Assembly: GCF_018448885.1 (NCBI RefSeq) | Contig: NZ_RCWB01000032.1 | Location: 1-64,000 of the forward strand | DNA: 64,000 nt | Direction of reading: 5' to 3' | From: Photorhabdus caribbeanensis | Lineage (GTDB): Bacteria; Pseudomonadota; Gammaproteobacteria; Enterobacterales; Enterobacteriaceae | Made by a program: the position numbers and the translations under genes | Shown here: piece by piece, positions 55,790-64,000 of the stretch | How the letters are laid out: the number at the start of each line of letters is the position of its first letter | Position numbering within the stretch: the stretch's first letter is position 1 | Notes under the pieces: model-generated | The model's database searches: none | What the model saw: the letters and a program-made list of their open reading frames with translations, nothing else | Told to the model about the DNA's origin: nothing

Positions 55790-57647
55790 TTTTAGGGCCC
55801 ATTGATGTTAGTTCCGACACAAATTGGTCTTCGCGATGCAATAAACGCTGAAAAAGGCCATTACGCGCCTCCAATTCACTCGGCGTCCCCATATCGATAA
55901 TCTGCCCTTGTTCCATGACCACAATCAGATCAAAGCGACTCAATGTCGCAACACGGTGAGTGACAACGACCACCGTCCGTTCTGGCATTTTATCGAGCAA
56001 ATAATTGAGGATACGAGTTTCGGAAATTGTATCTACCGAGGATGTTGCTTCATCAAAAATAAGTAATGGGGATTTCTTAAGTAAAGCGCGAGCAACACTC
56101 AAACGCTGCCGTTCACCGGTGGAAATTGACGCACCACGCTCTCCGACCAGAGTATCCAGCCCCTGAGGCAACCCTTCCACCAACATCATAGCTTGCGCCA
56201 TTGTCAACGCATGAGAAACCTCTTCAGCGCTACTGACAGAAGATCCATAGGTTACGTTTTCCCGTACAGAACGGTTGAACATCAAGGCAGATTGCAAAGC
56301 TTCACTCGACACTCGATGCAAACTGCTCATCGAAAACTTGGCTAAAGGCAATCCATGCAGTTCCACTGTTCCGGAATCCGGTACCATGTCACCACGCAGC
56401 ACAGCTAGCAGAGTAGACTTTCCTGATCCAGATGGTCCCACAATGCCCACTTTGGTACCCGGTTCGATACGCAGGCTAATATCACGAAGTACAGGTGTTG
56501 CACCATAACTGCTGCATACGTTGGATAACACAATTTGTCCTGGTACCGGTAATATTGGTGAAGGCTCTTTCGACTCGATGTCTACCGGAATTGAGGATAA
56601 CTCTCGTAAGCTGGACCGGAGCACTCCCAAAGAGTCAAAAATATCAACAAAATGAAATGCAACGGACTCGAAGTGCCAGGATAGCGCAATAATAAGGGAA
56701 CAGGCCGTGATGAGTTGAGGCAATGTCAGTTGATCTTGTTCATATTGCAAACCAATATAGAGTAAAGTAACGATGCCAAATAACCACTTATAGGTACTTT
56801 CAATGAGCAAAACAAATACCCAGTAACTACGTACCCGCCGACAAGCATAAAGATCTTGCCGCAACGCATGACCGAAATTATGCCGCTCTAAGCGATAAGC
56901 AACAAAGCTCCTGATCAAAGGTACGTTGGTCACTATTTCCGCCAAATCTGAGATCACTTTGGCATGAGCATCGCTGGCATCCTCAACAATATTCATACCG
57001 GTATAAGCCAAATAACTAGAAAGTAGTAATGCCGTGATCATCCATATCCCAGCAGCTATTGCCATAGGTGCTGATACGCCGACCAACACCAGCGTGGTGA
57101 GAAGCGCCACAGAAAGCAACTTGACCACTATCTCGGCCACCAAACCTACAACGCTTTGCAGACTATTAGCAGCTAACTCAACACGTTCGACAAGATTACC
57201 GACGGAGTTCCCCGCCAGGCTCATCGGTTTAGCGTGCATCAGTCGAGTAGTCAGATGGTCTGTCACGCCAATACGCAGATTTTGACTGGAGTACAGCAAC
57301 GCCAGACTGTGAATAGCTTGTAGCAGTGGCGCAGCCCCCCAAAGTGAGATAATAATGGCAAGCATTATCACCACTTGCTCCTGTTGACCTAGCAAAGCAA
57401 GCTCAGTCAACCCGCCCAATACATAGGACTGACCAACATTACATATCGCCCCCAACACGGTCATGATAATCATGATAATGGTACTTACCGGCGCACAAGC
57501 CAGGATCGCAGCACGAATATACTGATATGTACAGTTACCTGACTGTTCAAGCGAGATCGCTTTTGGCTTGGCAATATTTAAAGAGGCCAAGCGAGCAATG
57601 CTATGCCGCCAGGCCGATTGAAAAATGGATTGCATTAGGTTCCTCAT
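55782..57647 (-). CDS. ABC exporter (fused TMD-NBD)
   Basis: 621 residues: six membrane helices (about 50-330) and an ATPase domain with Walker A GPSGSGKST near 396-404, signature STGERQRLSVARAL, Walker B LLIFDEATSS and the H-loop VVVTHR. There is no N-terminal C39 peptidase, so it should export a product whose leader is removed by another protease or retained. ATG 57647 overlaps the upstream cupin stop (ATGA), and its own end overlaps the third cupin, so it is translated with the RiPP-type enzymes. Confidence 0.93.
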   Translation of the reverse strand: MRNLMQSIFQSAWRHSIARLASLNIAKPKAISLEQSGNCTYQYIRAAILACAPVSTIIMIIMTVLGAICNVGQSYVLGGLTELALLGQQEQVVIMLAIIISLWGAAPLLQAIHSLALLYSSQNLRIGVTDHLTTRLMHAKPMSLAGNSVGNLVERVELAANSLQSVVGLVAEIVVKLLSVALLTTLVLVGVSAPMAIAAGIWMITALLLSSYLAYTGMNIVEDASDAHAKVISDLAEIVTNVPLIRSFVAYRLERHNFGHALRQDLYACRRVRSYWVFVLLIESTYKWLFGIVTLLYIGLQYEQDQLTLPQLITACSLIIALSWHFESVAFHFVDIFDSLGVLRSSLRELSSIPVDIESKEPSPILPVPGQIVLSNVCSSYGATPVLRDISLRIEPGTKVGIVGPSGSGKSTLLAVLRGDMVPDSGTVELHGLPLAKFSMSSLHRVSSEALQSALMFNRSVRENVTYGSSVSSAEEVSHALTMAQAMMLVEGLPQGLDTLVGERGASISTGERQRLSVARALLKKSPLLIFDEATSSVDTISETRILNYLLDKMPERTVVVVTHRVATLSRFDLIVVMEQGQIIDMGTPSELEARNGLFQRLLHREDQFVSELTSMGPKNE

Positions 57648-58801
57648 AGAGGCTCAATTAGCAAGCCGCCCAAGCGAACTATCGTCCTGACGAGTTCAGC
57701 CACAGCCGCAGAATTGACCTTTCCAGTAACACTGCGTTCCAGTACCTCATAGGGTACCCGTCCGCCAGAATTCAACAGTTCACACAAGGTTGCAAAGAGC
57801 TCATTAGGGCGCCCCCAGATTACTCTACGCCTAACCAACAATGCCTGCCGACTGCCGAGATTCATGCACAGCAAAGGGCAACATGGGTGAATACGCAAGG
57901 TGCTGAGACGCAATTCTGCCTCACTCACTGGAGCAACCACTACAGTACTCAACTCGGGCGGCGTTATGATGAAGCCATTGCCACGCACAGCCAAACGCCT
58001 GAGCCGGACCAGTTCCTGCAAAGAGATAGGTTGTTCAGCCACTGCCGCAAACGACTTAGCATCCGGCGCAAACAAACGTAAACCTTCCGCACTTTCAAGT
58101 TGCACATCATCCGGAAACAGCGTGAGCCCTAATGTTGCTGAGAATTGCTGTGTCTCAAGAATATGGAAATCCCCCATCGGAATGAACAAGAGATCGCCAG
58201 GTTGCAACTCATACCGCAGCGCGTGAGGCAGCAGTGCTTCATAGTCCGTTGTAGATAGCGTCCCCCCACTCAGTTCAATGTACTTATCCCGAGGCCATAC
58301 AAACGCGATTTTACTCGCTGGCCCCAGGTGCCAAAGCAAGGACTGGTCTATATCATCATGCACACCAAATGGCGTGTAGCCGTAATTGCCAAAAAATGCA
58401 TAGAAATCAACGCCACACTCGGGTGCAGATCCTATGGCCTCGAACAGAGGCATCAGCATATTTTTTTGCATCTGTTCGGCAAAGAAGGAACTCCAAGCAC
58501 TCAAACCGTTAAATGTGACACAAAACTCAGCGCTTTCATTAGCCTTAGCCAAACGCTGATTCAGTGTTAGATCGGTCTGCGATGCCAAAGATATCAAGGC
58601 ATCTGTGATGGTGTAACGCTGTCCTCCTCCAACCCAAGAGCGTACACGAGGTTGTTCGAATTGAGAGAAACGGGTGAACATCTGGCTCACCACTTCCAGA
58701 ACCTGAGCGTAACCAGGCATGATTGCTTTCAGATGCGCGGGCGACTTCAATCCTTCTGAAGCTTCCAAGAGTTGTAGTGCCCAGTTTCGATCAATATCCA
58801 T
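57644..58801 (-). CDS. Cupin/JmjC-like oxygenase (ribosomal-oxygenase-like), second oxygenase
   Basis: 385 residues. The FGNYGYTPFGVHDDID stretch holds the metal-binding HxD (H148, D150), with a distal His213 in PMGDFHIL. The C-terminal 100 residues are a winged-helix part ending in RLGGLLIEPL. The NYGYTPFG segment is shared with the 58875-60137 protein, so the two are paralogues. The architecture (JmjC core, helical linker, winged helix) recalls the YcfD/MINA53/NO66 oxygenases, which hydroxylate Arg or His of ribosomal proteins. It probably acts on the precursor peptide. Confidence 0.83.
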   Translation of the reverse strand: MDIDRNWALQLLEASEGLKSPAHLKAIMPGYAQVLEVVSQMFTRFSQFEQPRVRSWVGGGQRYTITDALISLASQTDLTLNQRLAKANESAEFCVTFNGLSAWSSFFAEQMQKNMLMPLFEAIGSAPECGVDFYAFFGNYGYTPFGVHDDIDQSLLWHLGPASKIAFVWPRDKYIELSGGTLSTTDYEALLPHALRYELQPGDLLFIPMGDFHILETQQFSATLGLTLFPDDVQLESAEGLRLFAPDAKSFAAVAEQPISLQELVRLRRLAVRGNGFIITPPELSTVVVAPVSEAELRLSTLRIHPCCPLLCMNLGSRQALLVRRRVIWGRPNELFATLCELLNSGGRVPYEVLERSVTGKVNSAAVAELVRTIVRLGGLLIEPL

Positions 58802-58874
58802 AAGACATCATCTCACTCATTGCACAAAATGTGGATGGCGAAGATAAACCTATCAACGTCTTTTCATCAAGGTC

Positions 58875-60137
58875 CTACGCGGCAAGCTGCAATCCGCCTA
58901 GCCTATGCAACTGCCCCACGGTGACAAGCAATGCATCCAGCGATACTCTTCCATCAAGCTTCGCATACAGCTCGCGTACACTGAATGATGTATCAGGAAT
59001 GACTTTCATCAATCTGACACAAACTTCATTTCGAGCAAGGCGAATGCGGTTCCCACGGACAAAAACCAACAAATCTTCCTCCACCTCGATAGTGGTCAGA
59101 GGAAAATCCGGATCGCGAATCAAACGGGTATCTGGAGTCATCACATCGTCTTGAAAACGGACAAAAGAATAACGCAGATGCCGACGGCTTAAAGCTCTTG
59201 CCATGCTCTCAGCATGTATTCGCCTTAACCATTCTGCCTGAGAATACTCACTCTTTTCGGCCCGCTTGACGACCTCATCAATAGAACCTTGGAAACGCTC
59301 TTCGGTAATAGCATGTTGGAGAATTTTCTCGGTCGCCTTGGCGTCCGGATATTTTGATACCGCAAATGCAACACCGATTGAGAAACTATCTGTATTGCCA
59401 ATATGGTACCAATGCGGCGGCAGCAAAAAAACATCCCCCGCTTCGATGACAAAGGTCTCGCCATATGGCACCAAACGCTCCGGATGGAAACAATTCTTTC
59501 GTTCGCCATTCAGTCGATGAAACTCTTCTTTACTAAAGAGCGTCATCTCCTTAGCCGAAGGACCAGTATGAAAATGAACGACTGAGGTGTAAGGATCATC
59601 AATGTGAATGCCAAAAGGAGTGTAGCCATAGTTGCCGATAAACAGCGTTACCTCAACCATACTCCGCCAAGCGCCTTGAGCTTCGACGATAGGCGCAAAA
59701 ACGCGAGCCCCCATACGAGCCAATTGATCGGACCATTGCTCAGCGCCATTGACAATAATGCCAAACTTACGTCCATCGGTGGCCCTGGATACATAGTCCT
59801 TGAACGTCTCCCCCGTATGAGGTTGATTATATAAAACTTCGTTCTCGTACTTAGGGCTTTGCAGGCCGTCGATATACAACCGCAATGAACCACTGATAGC
59901 CCGTTCAGCTTCTATCGACATACTGGCGAACAAATCAAAAAATAAAGCATCATCAAAAACTGCCGGTTCGAAAACCCCCTTCAATAGAAGAGGAGCCATT
60001 TTGCACGGTGCCTTAATAGGATCATATTCATAAGAAGCGCTGGAGGACTCATGAACATAGATGCGTTCGTAAAGTGGCTCCAGTCGCTGCATAGATGATG
60101 ATGGAATCAAGGCTTTATCTTGAATCACATCAGACAT
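58875..60137 (-). CDS. Cupin/JmjC-like oxygenase (ribosomal-oxygenase-like), first oxygenase
   Basis: 420 residues, nine bases after the precursor stop. Metal site: HID at 178-180 in GYTPFGIHIDD and a distal His245 in LPPHWYHIGN (HWYH). The later FHTGPSAKEMTLFSKEEFH may help bind 2-oxoglutarate. The C-terminal winged helix (RLARNEVCVRLMKVI...QLHRLGGLQL) could act as a dimer or leader-binding part and faintly resembles PqqD. Same family as the 57644-58801 protein. Arg or His hydroxylation of the precursor is the natural guess, as the precursor tail has three Arg and two His. ATG 60137 (MSDVIQD) has TAGG at a long spacing. Confidence 0.85.
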   Translation of the reverse strand: MSDVIQDKALIPSSSMQRLEPLYERIYVHESSSASYEYDPIKAPCKMAPLLLKGVFEPAVFDDALFFDLFASMSIEAERAISGSLRLYIDGLQSPKYENEVLYNQPHTGETFKDYVSRATDGRKFGIIVNGAEQWSDQLARMGARVFAPIVEAQGAWRSMVEVTLFIGNYGYTPFGIHIDDPYTSVVHFHTGPSAKEMTLFSKEEFHRLNGERKNCFHPERLVPYGETFVIEAGDVFLLPPHWYHIGNTDSFSIGVAFAVSKYPDAKATEKILQHAITEERFQGSIDEVVKRAEKSEYSQAEWLRRIHAESMARALSRRHLRYSFVRFQDDVMTPDTRLIRDPDFPLTTIEVEEDLLVFVRGNRIRLARNEVCVRLMKVIPDTSFSVRELYAKLDGRVSLDALLVTVGQLHRLGGLQLAA

Positions 60138-60146
60138 TATATTTAC

Positions 60147-60302
60147 CTAATGAACAATCTGACGAATATGCCGAACAGGTCGGGATACTGAAATTTGGGG
60201 AATGTCTTCCACAACTTCCAAGCCGAGATCGTCAACACTAGCCTCCATCTGATTGGTGGCTACATCGCTGTCTTCCATTACCGCATTGGTGTCTTCTAGC
60301 AT
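60147..60302 (-). CDS. Putative RiPP precursor peptide, 51 residues
   Basis: Short open frame with an excellent ribosome binding site (GGAGGG, 60307-60312, 4 bases before the ATG) and a position at the head of a modification operon. The first 35 residues are acidic (MLEDTNAVMEDSDVA..., DDLGLEVVEDIP), leader-like; Asp/Glu then stop and the tail is QISVSRPVRHIRQIVH. The tail carries Arg at 41, 44 and 47 (every third residue), His at 45 and 51, and no Cys, Ser/Thr cluster or Asp/Glu. Downstream lie three cupin oxygenases, an ABC exporter and an arginase-like enzyme. Core and cleavage site are not proven; cleavage between Pro35 and Gln36 is only the point where charge changes. Confidence 0.75.
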   Translation of the reverse strand: MLEDTNAVMEDSDVATNQMEASVDDLGLEVVEDIPQISVSRPVRHIRQIVH

Positions 60303-60306
60303 GATA

Positions 60307-60312
60307 CCCTCC
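60307..60312 (-). promoter_or_regulatory. Strong ribosome binding site of the precursor peptide
   Basis: GGAGGG on the minus strand, 4 bases before ATG 60302. It supports translation of an otherwise easily missed small gene. Confidence 0.8.
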
Positions 60313-60330
60313 AATTAAATGAGTTTAATT

Positions 60331-60355
60331 TGAATAGGTTTATCTGAATAGGTTT
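60331..60355. repeat. 11-bp direct repeat in the precursor 5' untranslated region
   Basis: tgaataggttt occurs at 60331-60341 and 60345-60355, a 14-bp period. It may be a regulator-binding site or chance duplication. Confidence 0.4.
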
Positions 60356-60416
60356 GTTGTTATGCCCATAACTTTTGAGCAACAATAAAATAACAAACCC
60401 ATTCCGACACATCAAC

Positions 60417-60441
60417 ATTACTGAAGAATAACCTCAGTAAT
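60417..60441 (-). promoter_or_regulatory. Inverted repeat upstream of the RiPP-type operon
   Basis: attactga...tcagtaat, 8-bp perfect arms with a 9-base loop, 115-140 bases before the precursor start. Either an operator or an RNA hairpin in the leader; no T run follows on either strand. Confidence 0.35.
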
Positions 60442-60815
60442 AGTTAAAAAAAGCCACCATATTAGCAAAAACAATTAAAATTTTTGTACAATTAAGGAGT
60501 AAACTACTGAATTGCCCCCATTTTTTTATAGACATTTCGACGTCTAAATACCTCTAGGGTCCAAAAAATGTTCCACACGGGATCGATACCGATAACAACA
60601 GCGATTAACCACGATCTAAATTTGCTAGCGATATAAAGCATGAAAGCTGGCTAAAGCTTTCCGGTTTTTTTCAAGACTTTTAGCCAACTTAGTAGCCAAT
60701 GCCTGCAACAGTTATTCGTTCATAAATTCATCTGCCATACGATGACTGAACATATCAAAGACAAACAACGGCAAAATCTATTTACAAGCTCATGCAATAA
60801 TTCCCATCAATTTTT
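60442..60815. other. Intergenic region between the RiPP-type operon and xpaC
   Basis: About 370 bp. The AT-rich 60442-60540 part probably contains the RiPP operon promoter. Between 60560 and 60790 there is a region with broken reading frames on both strands (minus: HRMADEFMNE, LATKLAKSLEKNRKALASFHALYR-like), perhaps a decayed gene I cannot name. I saw no clear terminator after xpaC. Confidence 0.35.
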
Positions 60816-61865
60816 TCAGCCTTTTTGATCATTCTTAGCAACAAACCCTTGGGAACGGATCAACTGATTCATTACTTTTAGATCGACCAATAGATCGTCA
60901 ATATCGTTATCTAACAGACGCTGGTGCATTTCGCTAAATACTACGCTCATTTCCTTTATCCCTTGATAAGTCAGGGATTTCACCTCTTCGAATTGCGCAC
61001 TATCAGCATTTTGTTCCTCTAACAAAACACAACGTTCCAATGCCTTAACAATCATTGGCAAATAACGGTTGAGAAATAACTTACCGGGAGTGACATCCCT
61101 GGCATCAGCCTGCATACAGTCAATGATCGCCTGAGTTTTCTCCTCAATCAGGTTAACTAATTCCTGCATCTCATATGCCATACCAGACTTATAACGTTTG
61201 ATCTGAGCCAATTGCTCATAGTATTCAGCAAACTCTGCCTGTGTCTCATCTTGCCGACGCTGCTCCTCTGCCTGTTGACGAGCAACAAGCTGTTGTTGCC
61301 GTTGCAGCGCTTTCTGCCGTCGAAAATTATTCCAAGGCTCCATCAACACCGTTACCAGCACGACACCAAAAAATACGACACCAAACCAAACAGGAATCGC
61401 ATGGGCATCAATTCTAAACAACGCGGCAATAGTACTCGCTATTATCAGTAATAACGGGAACCTGCTTACCTCTAGTTTACGTTGTCTGATAATCGTGATG
61501 AGCAAAGCCGCCAGCCCGCCAAACAATAGTGCGGCAGCCCACAGCCCCGCCAGCGGACTCAACACCACCACTAACCAACCGGCCAAAGTCGCCGGCCTAT
61601 ATGGACGTGACGGATAGAGAGCCAGCAATCCGATATAGACTGATACCACCACTATGGTGGAAATATGACCACCACCCACAGGCAAGGCCAAAAAAGACCA
61701 AGGAGTATACAAAACAATACAAGCCAGTATAAAAGCGAGGATAAAGACTTTGATATGAAACAGTACACGTGATAGAGACCGCTTGATGCTACCGAACAGG
61801 GACATGACTTCCTGTTCCTGCTGCGATGCCGCATCACGGTCAGACGATGATTGAGGTGTAGGCAT
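60816..61865 (-). CDS. xpaC: XpaC-like membrane protein (5-bromo-4-chloroindolyl phosphate hydrolysis family)
   Basis: 349 residues: four N-terminal hydrophobic segments (about 30-190), then a Gln/Arg-rich linker and a helical cytoplasmic domain (YKSGMAYEMQELVNLIEEKT, LFLNRYLPMIVKALERC, LLVDLKVMNQLIRSQGF). This domain and the pairing with TelA identify the XpaC family; its molecular role is unknown. It lies 72 bp downstream of telA and is probably co-transcribed with it. ATG 61865 has AAGAAGAG upstream. The neighbouring RiPP-type operon runs the same way but is separated by 500 bp, so a joint role is not evident. Confidence 0.85.
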   Translation of the reverse strand: MPTPQSSSDRDAASQQEQEVMSLFGSIKRSLSRVLFHIKVFILAFILACIVLYTPWSFLALPVGGGHISTIVVVSVYIGLLALYPSRPYRPATLAGWLVVVLSPLAGLWAAALLFGGLAALLITIIRQRKLEVSRFPLLLIIASTIAALFRIDAHAIPVWFGVVFFGVVLVTVLMEPWNNFRRQKALQRQQQLVARQQAEEQRRQDETQAEFAEYYEQLAQIKRYKSGMAYEMQELVNLIEEKTQAIIDCMQADARDVTPGKLFLNRYLPMIVKALERCVLLEEQNADSAQFEEVKSLTYQGIKEMSVVFSEMHQRLLDNDIDDLLVDLKVMNQLIRSQGFVAKNDQKG

Positions 61866-61937
61866 AGGATATTTTACTCTTCTTAATATCTATTACTGTC
61901 AGGAAAGCATCTAATGAGATGATTAATAATGAGATGA

Positions 61938-63041
61938 CTAATATTGTGCATTAGCCGCCGCAGTTAAACGCTGACGTAAATTATCTTCCATTGAGGAGAG
62001 TTCTTTCTCAATCTCAGTCCGCTTAATACGCGCTTCTGACGCAATGCGCATTGTATCCTCAATCGTATTGACTAAACGGCTCTGCACATCGCGCAAGGTT
62101 TCAATGTCAACGATAGAGCGTTCCACTTCAGTAGCCGTTGCAATGCTGCTTTGTTGCAGGATTTCAGCATTTTTGCGTAATAATTCGTTGGTCGTATCAG
62201 CCACCTCTTTTTGCAATTTAGCCGCTCTACTCTGAGCTTTCAGTGACAGATTGAGTACCATCTGACTTTTCCAGATTGGCAATGTAGAAAGGATGCTGCT
62301 CTGGATCTTTTCCGCCAGTTGCTGGTTATTATTTTGTACAATCCGGATCTGTGGGGCAGTCTGTATAGCAATGGTTTTTGACAGTTCCAGATCGTGAAGA
62401 CGGCGTTCAAAGCGATTAATATTTTCCAGCAGATCTTTAACACTCTGCGCATCCATCATATCTTGAGACATTTCAGCCTTTCTCTGTAATGAGGGCAACT
62501 CCACCGTTTTAATCTGTTGCAACTTCTGTTTGCCCGCTTCAACATAGAGCGATATCTCTTTATAGAAACCTAGATTGCGATCGTAGAGTTGATCTAACAC
62601 CGTGATATCACGCAGCAAGTTAAGCATTGCACTATCCAGATGAGTGGCGATGGTATCGACCTGTTGTGTTAGCGTCTTTTGATCAATCATAGTGCGTTCA
62701 GCTTTCTTAAAAATCCCGCCGATCAACGGTAATTTTCTCAGAAAGCGACTACTTTTCTCTTCCGGGGACAACGCATCATGTTCACGAATAAACATAACCA
62801 AATCCGAGAGTTTTTGGCCTACCTCATCAGCTTCTTTGGTTTTTACATTCTCCAATAACGTATCAGCAAAACGGGCAATCCCTCCCATAGACTGAGCACC
62901 ATAGCTGATCACCGCCGCAGGTTGCGAAATATCGATCTTTTCTATTAGCGTGTTGATGTGCTCCTGATCAATCAGAACAGTTGACTCATTGAGAGCCATT
63001 TCACGACCAAATGATGGGATAGGTGTAACTTTAGTACTCAT
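61938..63041 (-). CDS. telA: TelA/KlaA-family toxic anion resistance protein
   Basis: 367 residues, soluble and mostly helical with long coiled-coil stretches. Family features include ISYGAQSMGGIARFADTLLENV, the FLRKLPLIGGIFKKAE segment, and RNLGFYKEISLYVEAGKQKL. TelA homologues are linked to tellurite and other envelope stress in many bacteria and usually stand beside xpaC, as here. AGGA lies 8 bases before ATG 63041. Start and length fit the family. Confidence 0.9.
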   Translation of the reverse strand: MSTKVTPIPSFGREMALNESTVLIDQEHINTLIEKIDISQPAAVISYGAQSMGGIARFADTLLENVKTKEADEVGQKLSDLVMFIREHDALSPEEKSSRFLRKLPLIGGIFKKAERTMIDQKTLTQQVDTIATHLDSAMLNLLRDITVLDQLYDRNLGFYKEISLYVEAGKQKLQQIKTVELPSLQRKAEMSQDMMDAQSVKDLLENINRFERRLHDLELSKTIAIQTAPQIRIVQNNNQQLAEKIQSSILSTLPIWKSQMVLNLSLKAQSRAAKLQKEVADTTNELLRKNAEILQQSSIATATEVERSIVDIETLRDVQSRLVNTIEDTMRIASEARIKRTEIEKELSSMEDNLRQRLTAAANAQY

Positions 63042-63820
<779 letters not shown>

Positions 63821-63842
63821 GTGCTAATTTTTTGGTTAGCAC
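63821..63842 (-). terminator. Hairpin after the gene entering from the right edge
   Basis: Perfect 7-bp stem GTGCTAA/TTAGCAC with an 8-base loop, followed on the minus strand by TTTGTAATTAATT. It lies 55 bp after the stop at 63897, which suits a terminator of that gene. Confidence 0.55.
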
Positions 63843-63896
63843 TCTGCATAATAACGGCTCATTATAAAAGACGGTTTGACCACAATATTAACTCCT

Positions 63897-64000
63897 CTAC
63901 AATTCTGTCAGCTCAATATATACGATTTTCCCATTCATTATTCTACCAATACCGCTATCAATTTCAGATTTTCTCGTGATGTAATTGTTCACCACGGCTA
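63897..64000 (-). CDS. 3' end of an unidentified gene (partial)
   Basis: Minus-strand open frame that enters from the right edge and ends with TAG at 63897-63899; 34 codons are visible (KSEIDSGIGRIMNGKIVYIE near the end). I do not recognise it. A terminator-like hairpin just downstream supports a real gene end here. The frame is short, so chance cannot be excluded. Confidence 0.4.
   Translation of the reverse strand, partial: AVVNNYITRKSEIDSGIGRIMNGKIVYIELTEL

Overview
The window looks like an entomopathogenic gamma-proteobacterium of the Xenorhabdus/Photorhabdus group. This is inferred from a moderately AT-rich genome, a two-partner secretion haemagglutinin, a large colinear PKS/NRPS locus with xenocoumacin/zwittermicin-type logic, decayed IS481, IS982 and IS110-like elements, and an orphan type VI secretion tssB remnant. 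Nearly every gene is on the minus strand; the one clear plus-strand gene is a LysE-type exporter.

Region 1 (1-5806): a two-partner secretion operon, tpsB then tpsA. TpsA runs off the left edge. Its N-terminal 1356 residues hold three complete, in-frame copies of the TPS (haemagglutination activity) domain. Region 2 (5819-6564): AT-rich spacer and a dead IS481-family transposase that marks the left border of the metabolite cluster.

Region 3 (6601-45713): a minus-strand PKS/NRPS locus of about 39 kb. It begins with four genes for a hydroxymalonyl-ACP type extender unit (3-hydroxyacyl-CoA dehydrogenase-like, FkbH-like, ACP, acyl-CoA dehydrogenase) with no O-methyltransferase. A 3419-residue PKS follows, then a MATE exporter, a ClbP/XcnG-type membrane-anchored serine peptidase, an NRPS read as C-A(Asn)-T-E, a KS-AT-KR-ACP-C hybrid, a type II thioesterase, a darcynin-like small protein, a second Asn-type NRPS, a GNAT, an NRPS with a cut-down condensation domain, and a final KS-AT-KR-ACP protein. 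The Asn/epimerase module, MATE pump and periplasmic peptidase together predict an N-acyl-D-Asn prodrug cleaved on export, as in colibactin, xenocoumacin and zwittermicin. The gene content does not match any of these as I know them. The large PKS also ends in an apparent BtrH-like (papain-fold) domain.

Region 4 (46198-53817): an orphan tssB-like remnant; an operon of a 1255-residue protein with a PEP-synthase-like ATP-grasp plus phosphohistidine domain and a small carrier-like protein without the phosphopantetheine serine; a divergent Lrp/LysE pair; and IS debris.

Region 5 (53814-60302): a compact minus-strand operon that I read as a new type of RiPP system. It opens with a 51-codon precursor (strong GGAGGG ribosome binding site) ending in an Arg/His-rich tail with Arg at every third position. 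Then come two ribosomal-oxygenase-like cupin/JmjC proteins, an ABC exporter, a third FIH-like cupin and an arginase-family enzyme with all six metal ligands and an N-terminal RRE-like extension. The prediction is a peptide whose Arg residues become ornithine and whose Arg/His or other residues are hydroxylated before export. Region 6 (60816-64000): an XpaC/TelA pair, an AT-rich spacer with an (ATTT)n tract, and the 3' end of an unidentified gene.
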